Assembly: GCA_028867755.1 (NCBI GenBank)
Contig: JAGWFT010000001.1
Span: forward strand, 908,727-972,726
Origin: Nitrososphaerota archaeon
GTDB taxonomy: Archaea; Thermoproteota; Nitrososphaeria; Nitrososphaerales; Nitrosopumilaceae
Direction: 5' to 3'
Length of the DNA: 64,000 nt
Positions 36,041 through 44,312 of this stretch are shown here, piece by piece (the first letter of the stretch is position 1; each line of letters starts with the position of its first letter). A model generated the notes under the pieces. It was not told the DNA's origin. It did no database searches and saw only the letters and a list, made by a program, of their open reading frames with translations. The position numbers and the translations under genes are program-made.

Positions 36041-37126
36041 CTAACTTGTCTTCAGTGCCTTGCCGCAGCTGGAGCAGAACTTGGAATCGCTGGCAATATG
36101 GGCCCCACACTGTGGACACAAAATTCCTTCCTGTGGCTTTGGCTGCTGCACCTGTTGCTGGCTTGAACCACAATTTGGACAGAAACTATTGGAGACAGGC
36201 ATCATCATGCTGCACTTGGGACACTGCTTCATTGGGGGCTGGTACATTCCTTGGGACATCTGGCCTGCAAGGGCATATCCTATTCCGCTTCCAGCTCCAA
36301 ATCCTACTCCCAAGCCAACTCCTGCTCCTGCAGTACCTCCTGGGTTCTTGGCAGCATCAGTCATGGCTTGGCCTGCCTGATACTGCATGTAATTTACACC
36401 AAGTACAGACATTTCTGATCTGGTGTCAATTGCCTTTTGAACCTCTTCTGGTAAACTAATTGTAAGTCCTGATATCTTGTTAATCTCAATTCCGTACTGT
36501 CCAAAATTGGACGTTGAGTTGGCAAGTACTACCTGCTCGATGTTCTGAAGATTGGTAGCAAGGTCGGTCACCTTCAGACCATTGTCTTTCATCTTTCCTA
36601 ATGCATTGAATATCAGCAGAGTCATCTGTTCTTTTAGTCTTGATTCTATCTCGTCTGATGTCTTGACTGCAAATGTGCCAACAAACTGATTTACAAAATT
36701 CTCAGGCTGTGCTACTTTCCACCTGAACTCTCCAAAGATTCTCAAATTCACTATGCCAAAAACAGGATCTACAAACTGGTATGGTTGTGTAGAGCCAAAT
36801 TTACCGTCAACATACCTGTTTTGAAGATAATACACTTCTGCAGCTTGCTGTACTCCGGTGAAGAATTTTAACAGGCCTCCAACTATTGGAGCGTTAAAAT
36901 CGGTAAGGGCATATCTGTTTGGTTTGTCAAAATATGTCAGAACCTTTCCGTCTCTGAAAAATACTGCAATCTCGTCTTGTCTTACCACTATGTTATCGTT
37001 TAACCTGATAAGGCGGGGAACCTTCCACATTACGTTTCCCTCTTTGTATTGTGAGTCCCATTCTATTGTGGTGGACCCTACTACGCTACCGCCGCCAAAA
37101 TCTGGATCTTTTTTGTGCCCAAACAT
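36041..37126 (-). CDS. SPFH-domain (YdjI / virion-core-like) protein with C-terminal zinc ribbons
   Basis: The 361-residue protein has an SPFH/band-7-like core of the YdjI type: VIRLNDNIVVRQDEIAVFFRDGKV-type start, then RIFGEFRWKVAQPENFVNQFVGT and a helical segment to about 255. A Gly/Ala-rich linker and two zinc ribbons (CPKCSMMMPVSNSFCPNCGS and CPQCGAHIASDSKFCSSCGK) follow. Bacterial relatives assemble on membranes and help recruit PspA under envelope stress. The shared zinc-ribbon pattern with the next gene product suggests the two form one complex. Confidence 0.85.
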   Translation of the reverse strand: MFGHKKDPDFGGGSVVGSTTIEWDSQYKEGNVMWKVPRLIRLNDNIVVRQDEIAVFFRDGKVLTYFDKPNRYALTDFNAPIVGGLLKFFTGVQQAAEVYYLQNRYVDGKFGSTQPYQFVDPVFGIVNLRIFGEFRWKVAQPENFVNQFVGTFAVKTSDEIESRLKEQMTLLIFNALGKMKDNGLKVTDLATNLQNIEQVVLANSTSNFGQYGIEINKISGLTISLPEEVQKAIDTRSEMSVLGVNYMQYQAGQAMTDAAKNPGGTAGAGVGLGVGFGAGSGIGYALAGQMSQGMYQPPMKQCPKCSMMMPVSNSFCPNCGSSQQQVQQPKPQEGILCPQCGAHIASDSKFCSSCGKALKTS

Positions 37127-37171
37127 TTATAGTTCACTTTTTTCCTTTCTTGTTATTATAATTTTCATCAA

Positions 37172-37717
37172 CTATTTTGTCACCAATATGTTTTCAACAG
37201 ATTCCAGCCTTTGTCTCCAAACATGCTTGAAATCTTCTAGCATTGTACTTATCTTGGCCGAAATTGCCTGTGCGGTAATTGTTCCTGCTGTATACCCTGA
37301 AAGCGATTCTGTAACTGTAGAAAATATCTGCTCAGAATTATTTACAAAATTGTAATCATACTCGTATAGTTTGTTTAGTACGTTTTCATCTATCCTTATG
37401 TTTGGCGATATGCCTGCAGAGCCTTGTTGGGCATGAAACACCTCTCCGCCTATTTGTTGCATCTGAGAGATAATACCTCCAATAGCAGTTAGACCGCTAA
37501 AATCCCCCTTGTCAGACATTGCCTTTCTTAGCGTCTCAAGTCTTCCCCTTGATTCCCCAAGTCTGTCAAAGACTTGTTTTCTGAGAAGCTCGTCAGCTGC
37601 TCTAATATCCTCTAGTTTGCGATATTCTTTGAGTGCAGGTATGGCAAGCTGTAACTTTTTGAAAAAGCCACGACTCTCGTTTACTTTGTCTCGAAGATCT
37701 GGATTATTTGTTGACAT
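37172..37717 (-). CDS. helical partner protein of the SPFH operon, unknown function
   Basis: A 181-residue, almost all-helical protein (NPDLRDKVNESRGFFKKLQLAIPALKEYRKLEDIRAADELLRKQVFDRLGESRGRLETLRKAM), likely coiled coil over residues 5-75. No transmembrane segment is seen. It is the first gene of the SPFH/zinc-ribbon operon. By position it could fill the role played by PspA-like coiled-coil proteins in bacterial ydjFGHI clusters, but I cannot show PspA homology. Confidence 0.75.
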   Translation of the reverse strand: MSTNNPDLRDKVNESRGFFKKLQLAIPALKEYRKLEDIRAADELLRKQVFDRLGESRGRLETLRKAMSDKGDFSGLTAIGGIISQMQQIGGEVFHAQQGSAGISPNIRIDENVLNKLYEYDYNFVNNSEQIFSTVTESLSGYTAGTITAQAISAKISTMLEDFKHVWRQRLESVENILVTK

Positions 37718-37798
37718 GTATCACACCATATGTAGCGATATCGCTTAAGTATTGCGTAACAAAATTCTTGATATTTTTCAAAATAACAATCACCATAA

Positions 37799-38536
37799 CT
37801 AGACTACAATTATGCCGTTAGAAACAAGCCACTGAATTCCCTTGACAAAGTCTTGATCAGAGATTTGACCGCTTGCCCACCATCTTGCGTTTGTCTTAAT
37901 CCAAGATGGAATCTGAGATGCTCCAGATGTTGCAGATGAATTTGATTGTAAAGGCACTTGCATTATTTTTTGTTGTATCAAGTACTGGATTCCCTTGACA
38001 AAGTCTTGGTCTCCGACTTGACTCTGTGACCACCATTTTGCAGTATTTTTAATCCATGATGGTATTACTATTGTTGAATTGATACCTGTAGTGCCACTAG
38101 AATTTCCTCCTCCAAGATTAACAGTAAATGTTGCAGTCTCAGGTGGTATTGGCTGGAAAAGTATTCCGTCTACTTCAACAACTACTTGGTATGTTGCAGC
38201 GTCAGGAAATTGGCATGGGATGGTAACTGATCCTTCTGCTGTATGCAATATTTGAGTACCACAGATCTGACTACTTCCTTCCATTACTGCTACCTTGTAG
38301 TCTATGTGTTGTTGAATGGCATGAGTTGATTTGTTAACAAAGCTTATCTGAAGATTTGTGTTTCCACCTGGAGTTGGGCTGGCAGGGTCTGTTGCAAAAC
38401 CCACATCAATAGTTCCTCCGCTTGTTGGCTGGATTACCTGATCAGCGTAAGCTGGTATCACAATAATAGAAGCGATTACTAAAAACCCAAAATACATTGA
38501 TAGTTTTCCCTTGGGCCCGAAACCTGTGCCTCCCAT
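37799..38536 (-). CDS. secreted protein with two WIK..WW repeats
   Basis: The 245-residue protein has an N-terminal signal peptide (hydrophobic LSMYFGFLVIASIIVIPAYA, cut near 31), an Ig-like beta domain (about 35-145), and two C-terminal repeats of about 40 residues. Each repeat reads IPSWIK..A.WW....(I/V).D.DFVKGIQ.L(I/V)...I. The same repeat ends the secreted proteins at 45494-46366 and occurs in 48908-49768. The second repeat ends the protein (SNGIIVV). It is probably extracellular, and the repeat's function is not known to me. Confidence 0.8.
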   Translation of the reverse strand: MGGTGFGPKGKLSMYFGFLVIASIIVIPAYADQVIQPTSGGTIDVGFATDPASPTPGGNTNLQISFVNKSTHAIQQHIDYKVAVMEGSSQICGTQILHTAEGSVTIPCQFPDAATYQVVVEVDGILFQPIPPETATFTVNLGGGNSSGTTGINSTIVIPSWIKNTAKWWSQSQVGDQDFVKGIQYLIQQKIMQVPLQSNSSATSGASQIPSWIKTNARWWASGQISDQDFVKGIQWLVSNGIIVV

Positions 38537-38672
38537 AAGCTATCTTACTGCTGACTATATATAAAAAAACTGTAACAAGGGTAAGCATTCTTTTTAAGTC
38601 TGTGCAAGTGTTTTGGGACTAAAAAGATTCAAAAATTCAAACAACTTTTCTTTATTTGTATTATGATGACAA

Positions 38673-39953
38673 ATGATTGTTAGGAATTTCAAGCAACTAG
38701 CAAGAGACAGCAAGAAAAAATCAGCACTGTCGATAATTGAAGCAGGTTTTGCTGCTGCCATACCAAATGCAGCACTGGGAAAGATCATAAAGAAAAATTT
38801 TCTTCAAGTGGGAAGAAAAAAGATCTTTTTTAAAAAATATGACCGTGTCTATGTAGTTGCCATAGGTAAATCTGCAGATTTGATGACAAAGGTAGCAAAT
38901 TCTTTGACTAGAATTCACAAAGGCATTGTAGTGTTGCCTGATAATGCTTCAACTATTCTAAATGCAAGAAAATTTACTGTGATAAGGTCTAGTCATCCAA
39001 TCCCTACCAAGAAAAGTATTGTAGCTGCAAAAAAGATAATTGATTTTCTTACGATCCCAAAAGAGTCAGATCTGGTTCTCTTTCTGATCTCAGGCGGTGC
39101 TTCATCATTGGTATCTGTGCCTGATGGTGTGTCACTTGAAGACAAGCAGCTTGTAACCAAACTCTTGCTACGATCTGGGGCCAATATACGTGAGGTGAAC
39201 TGCATTAGAAAACATCTTTCAAAAATAAAGGGTGGAAGACTGGTAGAGTCACTTGGATGCAAAGCAATATCCCTTGTAATGTCTGACGTAGTGGGAGACA
39301 ATCTATCTGTAATTGCATCTGGAATCACATATTGTGACAATTCAACTTTTCATGACGCAAAAAAAATCCTATTAAAATACAACTCTAAAAACCGCATCCC
39401 AAAATCAGTCTGGTCGCACATCATTCTTGGAACAAAAGGGCTGATTCCTGAAACTCCAAAAAGACCTATGATTCCTAACTATGTCATACGAACCAACAGG
39501 GATTGTGTCAATACCATGAAGATTCATGCGCAAAAACTTGGATTTGCTACAAAAACAATCCTCTCATTGGAAGGAGATGTAAAAGATGTGGCATCGAAGA
39601 TCTCAAGACATGTTTGCAATTCTCAAAACTTTTGTCTTATTTTCGGAGGTGAGCCTACAGTTACAGTAAAAGGAAAAGGAAAAGGTGGGCGAAACCAAGA
39701 ATTGGTCTTACATCTACTCAAAAAATTAAGAGATCATAAAATGATCGTTGCATCTGTTGGTACAGATGGAATTGATGGAAACACAAATGCTGCAGGCGCA
39801 ATTGCAGATTTTACCATGCCATTAAAACCGATCGACCGATATCTTTGCAAAAATGATTCATATCAATATTTTAAAAAATACGGCGGGTTGATATTCACAG
39901 GACCAACTCGCACTAATCTTATGGATATTGGCATAGCGTTACGAAGAAAGTAA
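38673..39953 (+). CDS. glycerate 2-kinase, MOFRL/GckA type
   Basis: The 426-residue protein matches the GckA/TtuD (MOFRL) family. The N-terminal domain has VYVVAIGKSAD, RSSHPIPTKKS, LFLISGGASSLVSVP and NCIRKHLSKIKGGRL; the C-terminal MOFRL domain has FGGEPTVTVKGKGKGGRNQELVL and SVGTDGIDGNTNAAGA. It phosphorylates D-glycerate to 2-phosphoglycerate. The ATG at 38673 follows an AT-rich promoter region. The 3' end overlaps the convergent gene 39939-40325 by 15 nt. Confidence 0.93.
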   Translation: MIVRNFKQLARDSKKKSALSIIEAGFAAAIPNAALGKIIKKNFLQVGRKKIFFKKYDRVYVVAIGKSADLMTKVANSLTRIHKGIVVLPDNASTILNARKFTVIRSSHPIPTKKSIVAAKKIIDFLTIPKESDLVLFLISGGASSLVSVPDGVSLEDKQLVTKLLLRSGANIREVNCIRKHLSKIKGGRLVESLGCKAISLVMSDVVGDNLSVIASGITYCDNSTFHDAKKILLKYNSKNRIPKSVWSHIILGTKGLIPETPKRPMIPNYVIRTNRDCVNTMKIHAQKLGFATKTILSLEGDVKDVASKISRHVCNSQNFCLIFGGEPTVTVKGKGKGGRNQELVLHLLKKLRDHKMIVASVGTDGIDGNTNAAGAIADFTMPLKPIDRYLCKNDSYQYFKKYGGLIFTGPTRTNLMDIGIALRRK

Positions 39954-40325
39954 TGGTGTCGCCTTGTTTTTCTGTTGCTCGATCAGATGATATCTGATTT
40001 GTAATTCTCGCTGATCTACTAGTTGTTGAATGAATCTGATTTTAGAAGCAATGAGCGGATCATCAGCAATTTTATTTTCTGCAAGATGCTCAAACATGGA
40101 TTTTAGATCAAGCATGACATTTACAGTATCTCCATTTTTTATTACGAATCTACCAATTCCCCAAAAGATTCCTACGTGCAATGCAATGTATTTTGACTGC
40201 TCTGCAGACACCATGTCATAGTAATTTTCTGCATGTGTTCTAGTTTGATCTGTTTTTGTCTCACTGTTCTCAATCGTCCATGAGATCATTTTTGAATTTC
40301 CATCCAAATAAAAAACATGTTCCAT
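39939..40325 (-). CDS. small protein, unknown function
   Basis: A 128-residue protein with a beta-rich first half (MEHVFYLDGNSKMISWTIENSETKT...) and a helical second half (KSMFEHLAENKIADDPLIASKIRFIQQLVDQREL). No cysteine and no known motif. It ends convergent with and 15 nt inside the glycerate kinase gene. Confidence 0.7.
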   Translation of the reverse strand: MEHVFYLDGNSKMISWTIENSETKTDQTRTHAENYYDMVSAEQSKYIALHVGIFWGIGRFVIKNGDTVNVMLDLKSMFEHLAENKIADDPLIASKIRFIQQLVDQRELQIRYHLIEQQKNKATPLLSS

Positions 40326-40401
40326 ATGTCAATCAAAAAGGTGTTGATTGTCTATATATTTTGAATATACAACTGAATAACAAAAATAAAAATCTGATTT
40401 C

Positions 40402-40608
40402 GTGTTAGAGGCCAATTCATTCTTCACAAACATGGTAGACGAGTTGGTAGAGTTCTCAGAATATGATCCAGAGCTCGCTGAGGGGCTAAAGTGGATCGAT
40501 GGTGAAGCACAAAAACGAGGAATAACTTTCTATGAGATGGTCTTCCATGTTCTGCATAGATATGATACTGATGCACGAGCAAAGGACTGGCTTGCTAATA
40601 GAAACTAG
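40402..40608 (+). CDS. 68-residue acidic mini-protein, paralogue of 42196-42429
   Basis: The 68-residue acidic helical protein reads F..MVDELVEFSEYDPELAEGLKWIDGEAQKRGITFYEMVFHVLHR. It aligns with the 77-residue protein at 42196-42429, sharing a (V)D..V......DP......(L/I)D.E....GI(T/S)FY(E/D)M pattern. The start is GTG 40402. The two paralogues lie on either side of citrate synthase. Function is unknown; the shape suggests a small adaptor or regulator. Confidence 0.75.
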   Translation: MLEANSFFTNMVDELVEFSEYDPELAEGLKWIDGEAQKRGITFYEMVFHVLHRYDTDARAKDWLANRN

Positions 40609-40653
40609 GTCTCAAGTTATCTGTTAAAGGTATTTTAAAACAGTTTTAAAAAA

Positions 40654-40836
40654 TTAAGACAATGATGAGCAAATATCGCTGAACACATTTGGGTTGTATT
40701 GTCCGGCATACATCTTGATGCTTTTATCGCGCGGAATTATTTTGCAGATTACCTGTGGTATGAAAAAGTCTGCCATAAGGTACACCCCTATGAGCAAGCA
40801 TCCAATCAAAATTATAATTCCAAATGGTACTTTCAT
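40654..40836 (-). CDS. 60-residue single-pass membrane protein
   Basis: One N-terminal transmembrane helix (about 4-26, PFGIIILIGCLLIGVYLMADFF) is followed by a short polar tail with two cysteines. TTATTATACG at about 40860-40868 on the minus strand lies about 27 nt before the ATG, so a leaderless transcript is plausible. No known family. Confidence 0.6.
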   Translation of the reverse strand: MKVPFGIIILIGCLLIGVYLMADFFIPQVICKIIPRDKSIKMYAGQYNPNVFSDICSSLS

Positions 40837-40896
40837 CGCTTGGCAGTGTAGTACTCCCGTATAATAATCATTTAATTGATTTTCTAATTTTATGTA

Positions 40897-42069
40897 TCAG
40901 ATAGATGCAAGTCTTTTTTCAATGGGCACATATTCGCATCCAGAAGGACCGCAATACTTGCCAACATAGACTGCCTTTGGTCTGTAAAGCATTGGTTTTG
41001 GTTGTGCTTCTGCAAATTTTTCTTCAATAACATGTGCAGTCCATCCTGCCACTCTTGAAATTGCAAATATTGGTGTGTTAAGATCCATAGGTATGCCAAG
41101 CATGTAATATGCTGACGCACTGTACAAATCCACGTTTGGAAATATGTCAGACCCCTTTATCTTTTTCATTTCTTCCTCTGTTACATCTTCAACTTTTTTT
41201 GTGATTTTGTACCATGGCTGGCCCGTCTTCTCTGAGAGTCTACGAGAAAGTTCTCGTAATACCTCGGCTCTTGGATCAAATGTCTTGTATACTGCATGGC
41301 CCATTCCCATGACTCTTTCTCCTTTGGCAAGTTTTTCTTTTATCCATGGTTCCACCTTGTCTTCTGTTTGGATGCCAAGAAGCATCTTCATGACTTGAAA
41401 GTTTGCTCCTCCGTGCAGTTCTCCACTGAGCGCACCAATGGCAGCGCTGACTGCTGCGTATATGTGGGCCCGGGTCGAGGCAACTTCTCTTGCAGCAAAG
41501 GTAGATGCGTTAAAACTATGCTCTGCGTGTAAAATCAAGCATATGTCAAAAATTCTGGCAATCTCTGAATCTGGCTCTTTTCCTGTTAGCATGTAAAGAA
41601 AATTTCCTGCATGGTCTAACTTTTTTGAAGGTGGAATGACGTCTTTACCATTTCTTATTCTGTCCCAGTATGCTATGATTATTGGAATTTTTGAAATAAG
41701 ATCTATTGCCCTGTTATAGTTGGTTTCCCTGCTGTCCCCCTTCTCTTTGTCATATGCAGCTAATTCTGATACACGAGACTGTATGACATCCATTGGATTT
41801 GCTGTCTTGGGCAGGTTTTCTAGATTCTTTTCAATATTTTCTGGAACTTCTCTTGCTTCAACCAATCTTTTTGCAAAATCAGCCAAAACATTGTCTGTGG
41901 GAAGGTCATCATTGAGAAGCAGGCAAGCAGTTTCCTCAAAATTAGATTTTTTTACCAGATCTAAAATGTCATATCCTCGATAGATTAGTTTGCCATTGAT
42001 TCCGTCAATTGCACAAATCTTTGTATCTGCAACTTCAATATTGCGAAGACCGATGTTCTTTGTTTCCAC
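40897..42069 (-). CDS. gltA: citrate synthase
   Basis: The 390-residue enzyme condenses acetyl-CoA and oxaloacetate. Motifs include IDGINGKLIYRGYDI at the N terminus, ELHGGANFQVMKML, the active-site GMGHAVYKTFDPRAEVL and the FPNVDLYSASAYYMLGIP block with the catalytic Asp, and RPKAVYVGK near the end. In autotrophic thaumarchaea it feeds a partial, biosynthetic TCA cycle to 2-oxoglutarate. Methylcitrate synthase is a close relative that cannot be excluded, but there are no prp neighbours. Confidence 0.94.
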   Translation of the reverse strand: METKNIGLRNIEVADTKICAIDGINGKLIYRGYDILDLVKKSNFEETACLLLNDDLPTDNVLADFAKRLVEAREVPENIEKNLENLPKTANPMDVIQSRVSELAAYDKEKGDSRETNYNRAIDLISKIPIIIAYWDRIRNGKDVIPPSKKLDHAGNFLYMLTGKEPDSEIARIFDICLILHAEHSFNASTFAAREVASTRAHIYAAVSAAIGALSGELHGGANFQVMKMLLGIQTEDKVEPWIKEKLAKGERVMGMGHAVYKTFDPRAEVLRELSRRLSEKTGQPWYKITKKVEDVTEEEMKKIKGSDIFPNVDLYSASAYYMLGIPMDLNTPIFAISRVAGWTAHVIEEKFAEAQPKPMLYRPKAVYVGKYCGPSGCEYVPIEKRLASI

Positions 42070-42195
42070 TGCTGATAATAATGCAGCAAATGTGTATTAA
42101 ATTATTGCTAAGGGTGAAAAAGGTAAAAAATTAAGCACTTGGTCTAATCTAACAACTCTGGTGCATATAGCAAAATTTTCAATGAATTATATAAA

Positions 42196-42429
42196 ATGGT
42201 TCAATTGGAAGAAGATTTCATCAAATTAGTTGACGGTTTTGTGGTAGAAACTAGAGACCCAAAAATCTTGGAAGAGATATCACAGCTTGATGAGGAATCT
42301 AGATTGCTTGGAATCTCATTTTATGACATGTACTGTGTAGTTTTACAAGATGCAACCAAGCACAAAAAATTGGTCTCAGAATTCAAACACTATATGAATC
42401 TCAAAAAACCCGCAACTTTTGTAGCTTGA
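42196..42429 (+). CDS. 77-residue acidic mini-protein, paralogue of 40402-40608
   Basis: A 77-residue acidic helical protein (VQLEEDFIKLVDGFVVETRDPKILEEISQLDEES...GISFYDMYCVVLQD). It shares the D-x-E-(x)-GI(S/T)FY(D/E)M core and overall length with the GTG-started gene at 40402, on the far side of citrate synthase. It is divergent from citrate synthase and starts at ATG 42196. Function unknown. Confidence 0.75.
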   Translation: MVQLEEDFIKLVDGFVVETRDPKILEEISQLDEESRLLGISFYDMYCVVLQDATKHKKLVSEFKHYMNLKKPATFVA

Positions 42430-42491
42430 ATTAATTATTAGATTTTTATCGGTTTTGATTTAAATGAGGGTGGTTCTGCCTTGTTAGTTCG

Positions 42492-43472
42492 ATGGCAAGA
42501 ACCAAAGTTATCTGTCTTTCTCACAAAGAAGATGCCGATGGAATAGGCGCAGCATCACTTATCAGGCAAGCTTTTGGAGGCGATACTAGACTTGTTGATT
42601 ATCCAGGTCTTATGACAGAGCTTGAACAACTGCGTAACGACGAATCTCTAAAAACGCTATACATATGCGATCTGGGTCTTAGCAAAACCAACCAAGATCA
42701 GTTCATCGAACTTTTACGTAATCTACGAAAGAAACGCGTTGCTATAACCTACATTGACCACCATGATATCGAAGAAGGCATAAAGAAGAAGATCAAGGCT
42801 CTAAAAGTCAAGTTAATTCATACGATAAACGAATGCACTACAGTCCAAGTCTATAACGCATTCAAGTCAAAACTAAACGATCACAGTTCCTTGATTGCGG
42901 CGTGCTCTGCAGTCACTGATTATATGGAAGACAGGCCAATTGGCTCTAAGCTGCTTCAGAGGTTTGACAGGCAATTTGTCTTACTTGAGGCCACTGTTCT
43001 CACATTTACAATTGTCAGCCATCAAAAAGATGGGGATTACCTGCTGTATCTTGTAGACGAAATTAGCCAATTAAAATATCCACACGAAATTCCAAATACT
43101 TTTGAATTTGCGCGCATACAAGCAGAAAGAATCTCAGGCGTCATTCAAAAGGTAAAAGATAACATGAAGAAAATGAAAAACCTGTCCTACATGGAAGTCA
43201 CAGACTCTGGTGCAAGCATGGTAGTCAACTTTGTCTTGGGGTTATCAGGAAAAGATGTTGGGGTGTCATACAAATTTAGAGAAGAAAAAGGAATCTATGC
43301 AGTTTCTATTCGTGGTTCAAAGGCATGCAAAGTACATCTTGGTAGAATAGTAAACCAGTTGGCAACAGATCTTGGAGGATCAGGTGGTGGTCATGACAAG
43401 GCATGTGGTGCAGTCATCCCAAAAGAAAAAATGCCTCTATTTCTAAAAAAATTCAATTCCAAACTTAACTGA
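42492..43472 (+). CDS. DHH-family phosphoesterase (RecJ/NrnA-like)
   Basis: The 326-residue protein has the DHH superfamily motifs: SHKEDADGIGAA (motif I), ICDLGLS (II), YIDHHDI (III, the DHH itself), CSAVTDYMED (IV), and a C-terminal DHHA1 domain ending in GGSGGGHDKACGA. It is a metal-dependent nuclease for short oligonucleotides, ssDNA or RNA. Archaeal members include Nar71-like exonucleases and GINS-associated nucleases, and this one cannot be placed more finely. It converges on the RidA-like gene (8-nt overlap). Confidence 0.88.
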   Translation: MARTKVICLSHKEDADGIGAASLIRQAFGGDTRLVDYPGLMTELEQLRNDESLKTLYICDLGLSKTNQDQFIELLRNLRKKRVAITYIDHHDIEEGIKKKIKALKVKLIHTINECTTVQVYNAFKSKLNDHSSLIAACSAVTDYMEDRPIGSKLLQRFDRQFVLLEATVLTFTIVSHQKDGDYLLYLVDEISQLKYPHEIPNTFEFARIQAERISGVIQKVKDNMKKMKNLSYMEVTDSGASMVVNFVLGLSGKDVGVSYKFREEKGIYAVSIRGSKACKVHLGRIVNQLATDLGGSGGGHDKACGAVIPKEKMPLFLKKFNSKLN

Positions 43473-43920
43473 CTTCGGCTATTGCATCTATCTCAACAGT
43501 AGAGTTCAAAGGAAGACTTGCAACTCCAACCGCAATTCTGGAATGTTTTCCTTTGTCACCGAATATCTCAAACAACAAGTCTGAGGCAGCGTTGATAATT
43601 TTTGGTTGCTCAGTAAAATCGCTGGCGCTGTTTACAAATCCAGACACTCTCACAATTCTGGAAATCTTGTCTAGTGTTCCAAGTTCTGCTCTGAGTTGTG
43701 CCAAGATGTTGATGATGCACAGTTTAGCTGCTTGCTGGGCTGTATCAATTGATACATCTGTAGGAACTTTTCCCTGAAATTCCACTTTGCCATCCCTCAT
43801 TGGAATCTGGCCTGAGACAAACACCAGATTTCCAGTTCTAATTACAGGAATGTACGAGCCTGCCGGCTTTGGCGGTACTGGAAGTGAAATATTCAAAGAA
43901 GCAAGTTTTTCTTCAATCAT
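43465..43920 (-). CDS. RidA/YjgF-family protein lacking the deaminase arginine
   Basis: The 151-residue protein is a YjgF/YER057c/UK114 family member (GSYIPVIRTGNLVFVSGQIPM..., HSRIAVGVASLPLNSTVEIDAIAEV). True RidA enzymes, which hydrolyse enamines, carry an Arg in the VARLP segment; here the segment is VASLP, so enamine deaminase activity is doubtful. The length (about 150) and SLPLN motif match the related Rid subfamily of unknown reaction. Confidence 0.88.
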   Translation of the reverse strand: MIEEKLASLNISLPVPPKPAGSYIPVIRTGNLVFVSGQIPMRDGKVEFQGKVPTDVSIDTAQQAAKLCIINILAQLRAELGTLDKISRIVRVSGFVNSASDFTEQPKIINAASDLLFEIFGDKGKHSRIAVGVASLPLNSTVEIDAIAEVS

Positions 43921-43985
43921 GATTTTTGCTTGCCTGATGAATCTTTTAACTTTATGTTCATATACATTGTAAACGGAGCCTAATT

Positions 43986-44222
43986 ATGGAAAAGTCGCAT
44001 GGCAAGAAAATGCAAAAGGACTTGGACATTATGGAATCTAGGCTTAATGCGCTTGATGCCTCGTCATCTGACAAGTATCAAAAATCGCTCATTAGCGTTC
44101 TAAAGGGGATTGTCGAAAACCAAAAACACCTTGTAGATGAGTTTGAGCATTTGAAAAAAGCTATAGATCTGCTTACACTCCATATATTCAAAGTAGAGCA
44201 AAGCTCCAATTCAAGATCGTAA
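43986..44222 (+). CDS. small coiled-coil protein
   Basis: 78 residues, highly charged and helical throughout (KKMQKDLDIMESRLNALDASSSDKY...LKGIVENQKHLVDEFEHLKKAIDLLTLHIFKVE), with heptad spacing of Leu/Ile. It is probably a coiled-coil adaptor. No family recognised. A TATA-like element lies near 43957-43966. Confidence 0.68.
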   Translation: MEKSHGKKMQKDLDIMESRLNALDASSSDKYQKSLISVLKGIVENQKHLVDEFEHLKKAIDLLTLHIFKVEQSSNSRS

Positions 44223-44312
44223 ACTTGTGAGCAGAAATTATGTTATGCTTTAAGACTCGACGAGGCATTTATTAATAAAGATTAAATTCAGCACCTATTT
44301 TTTGGTCAACGA

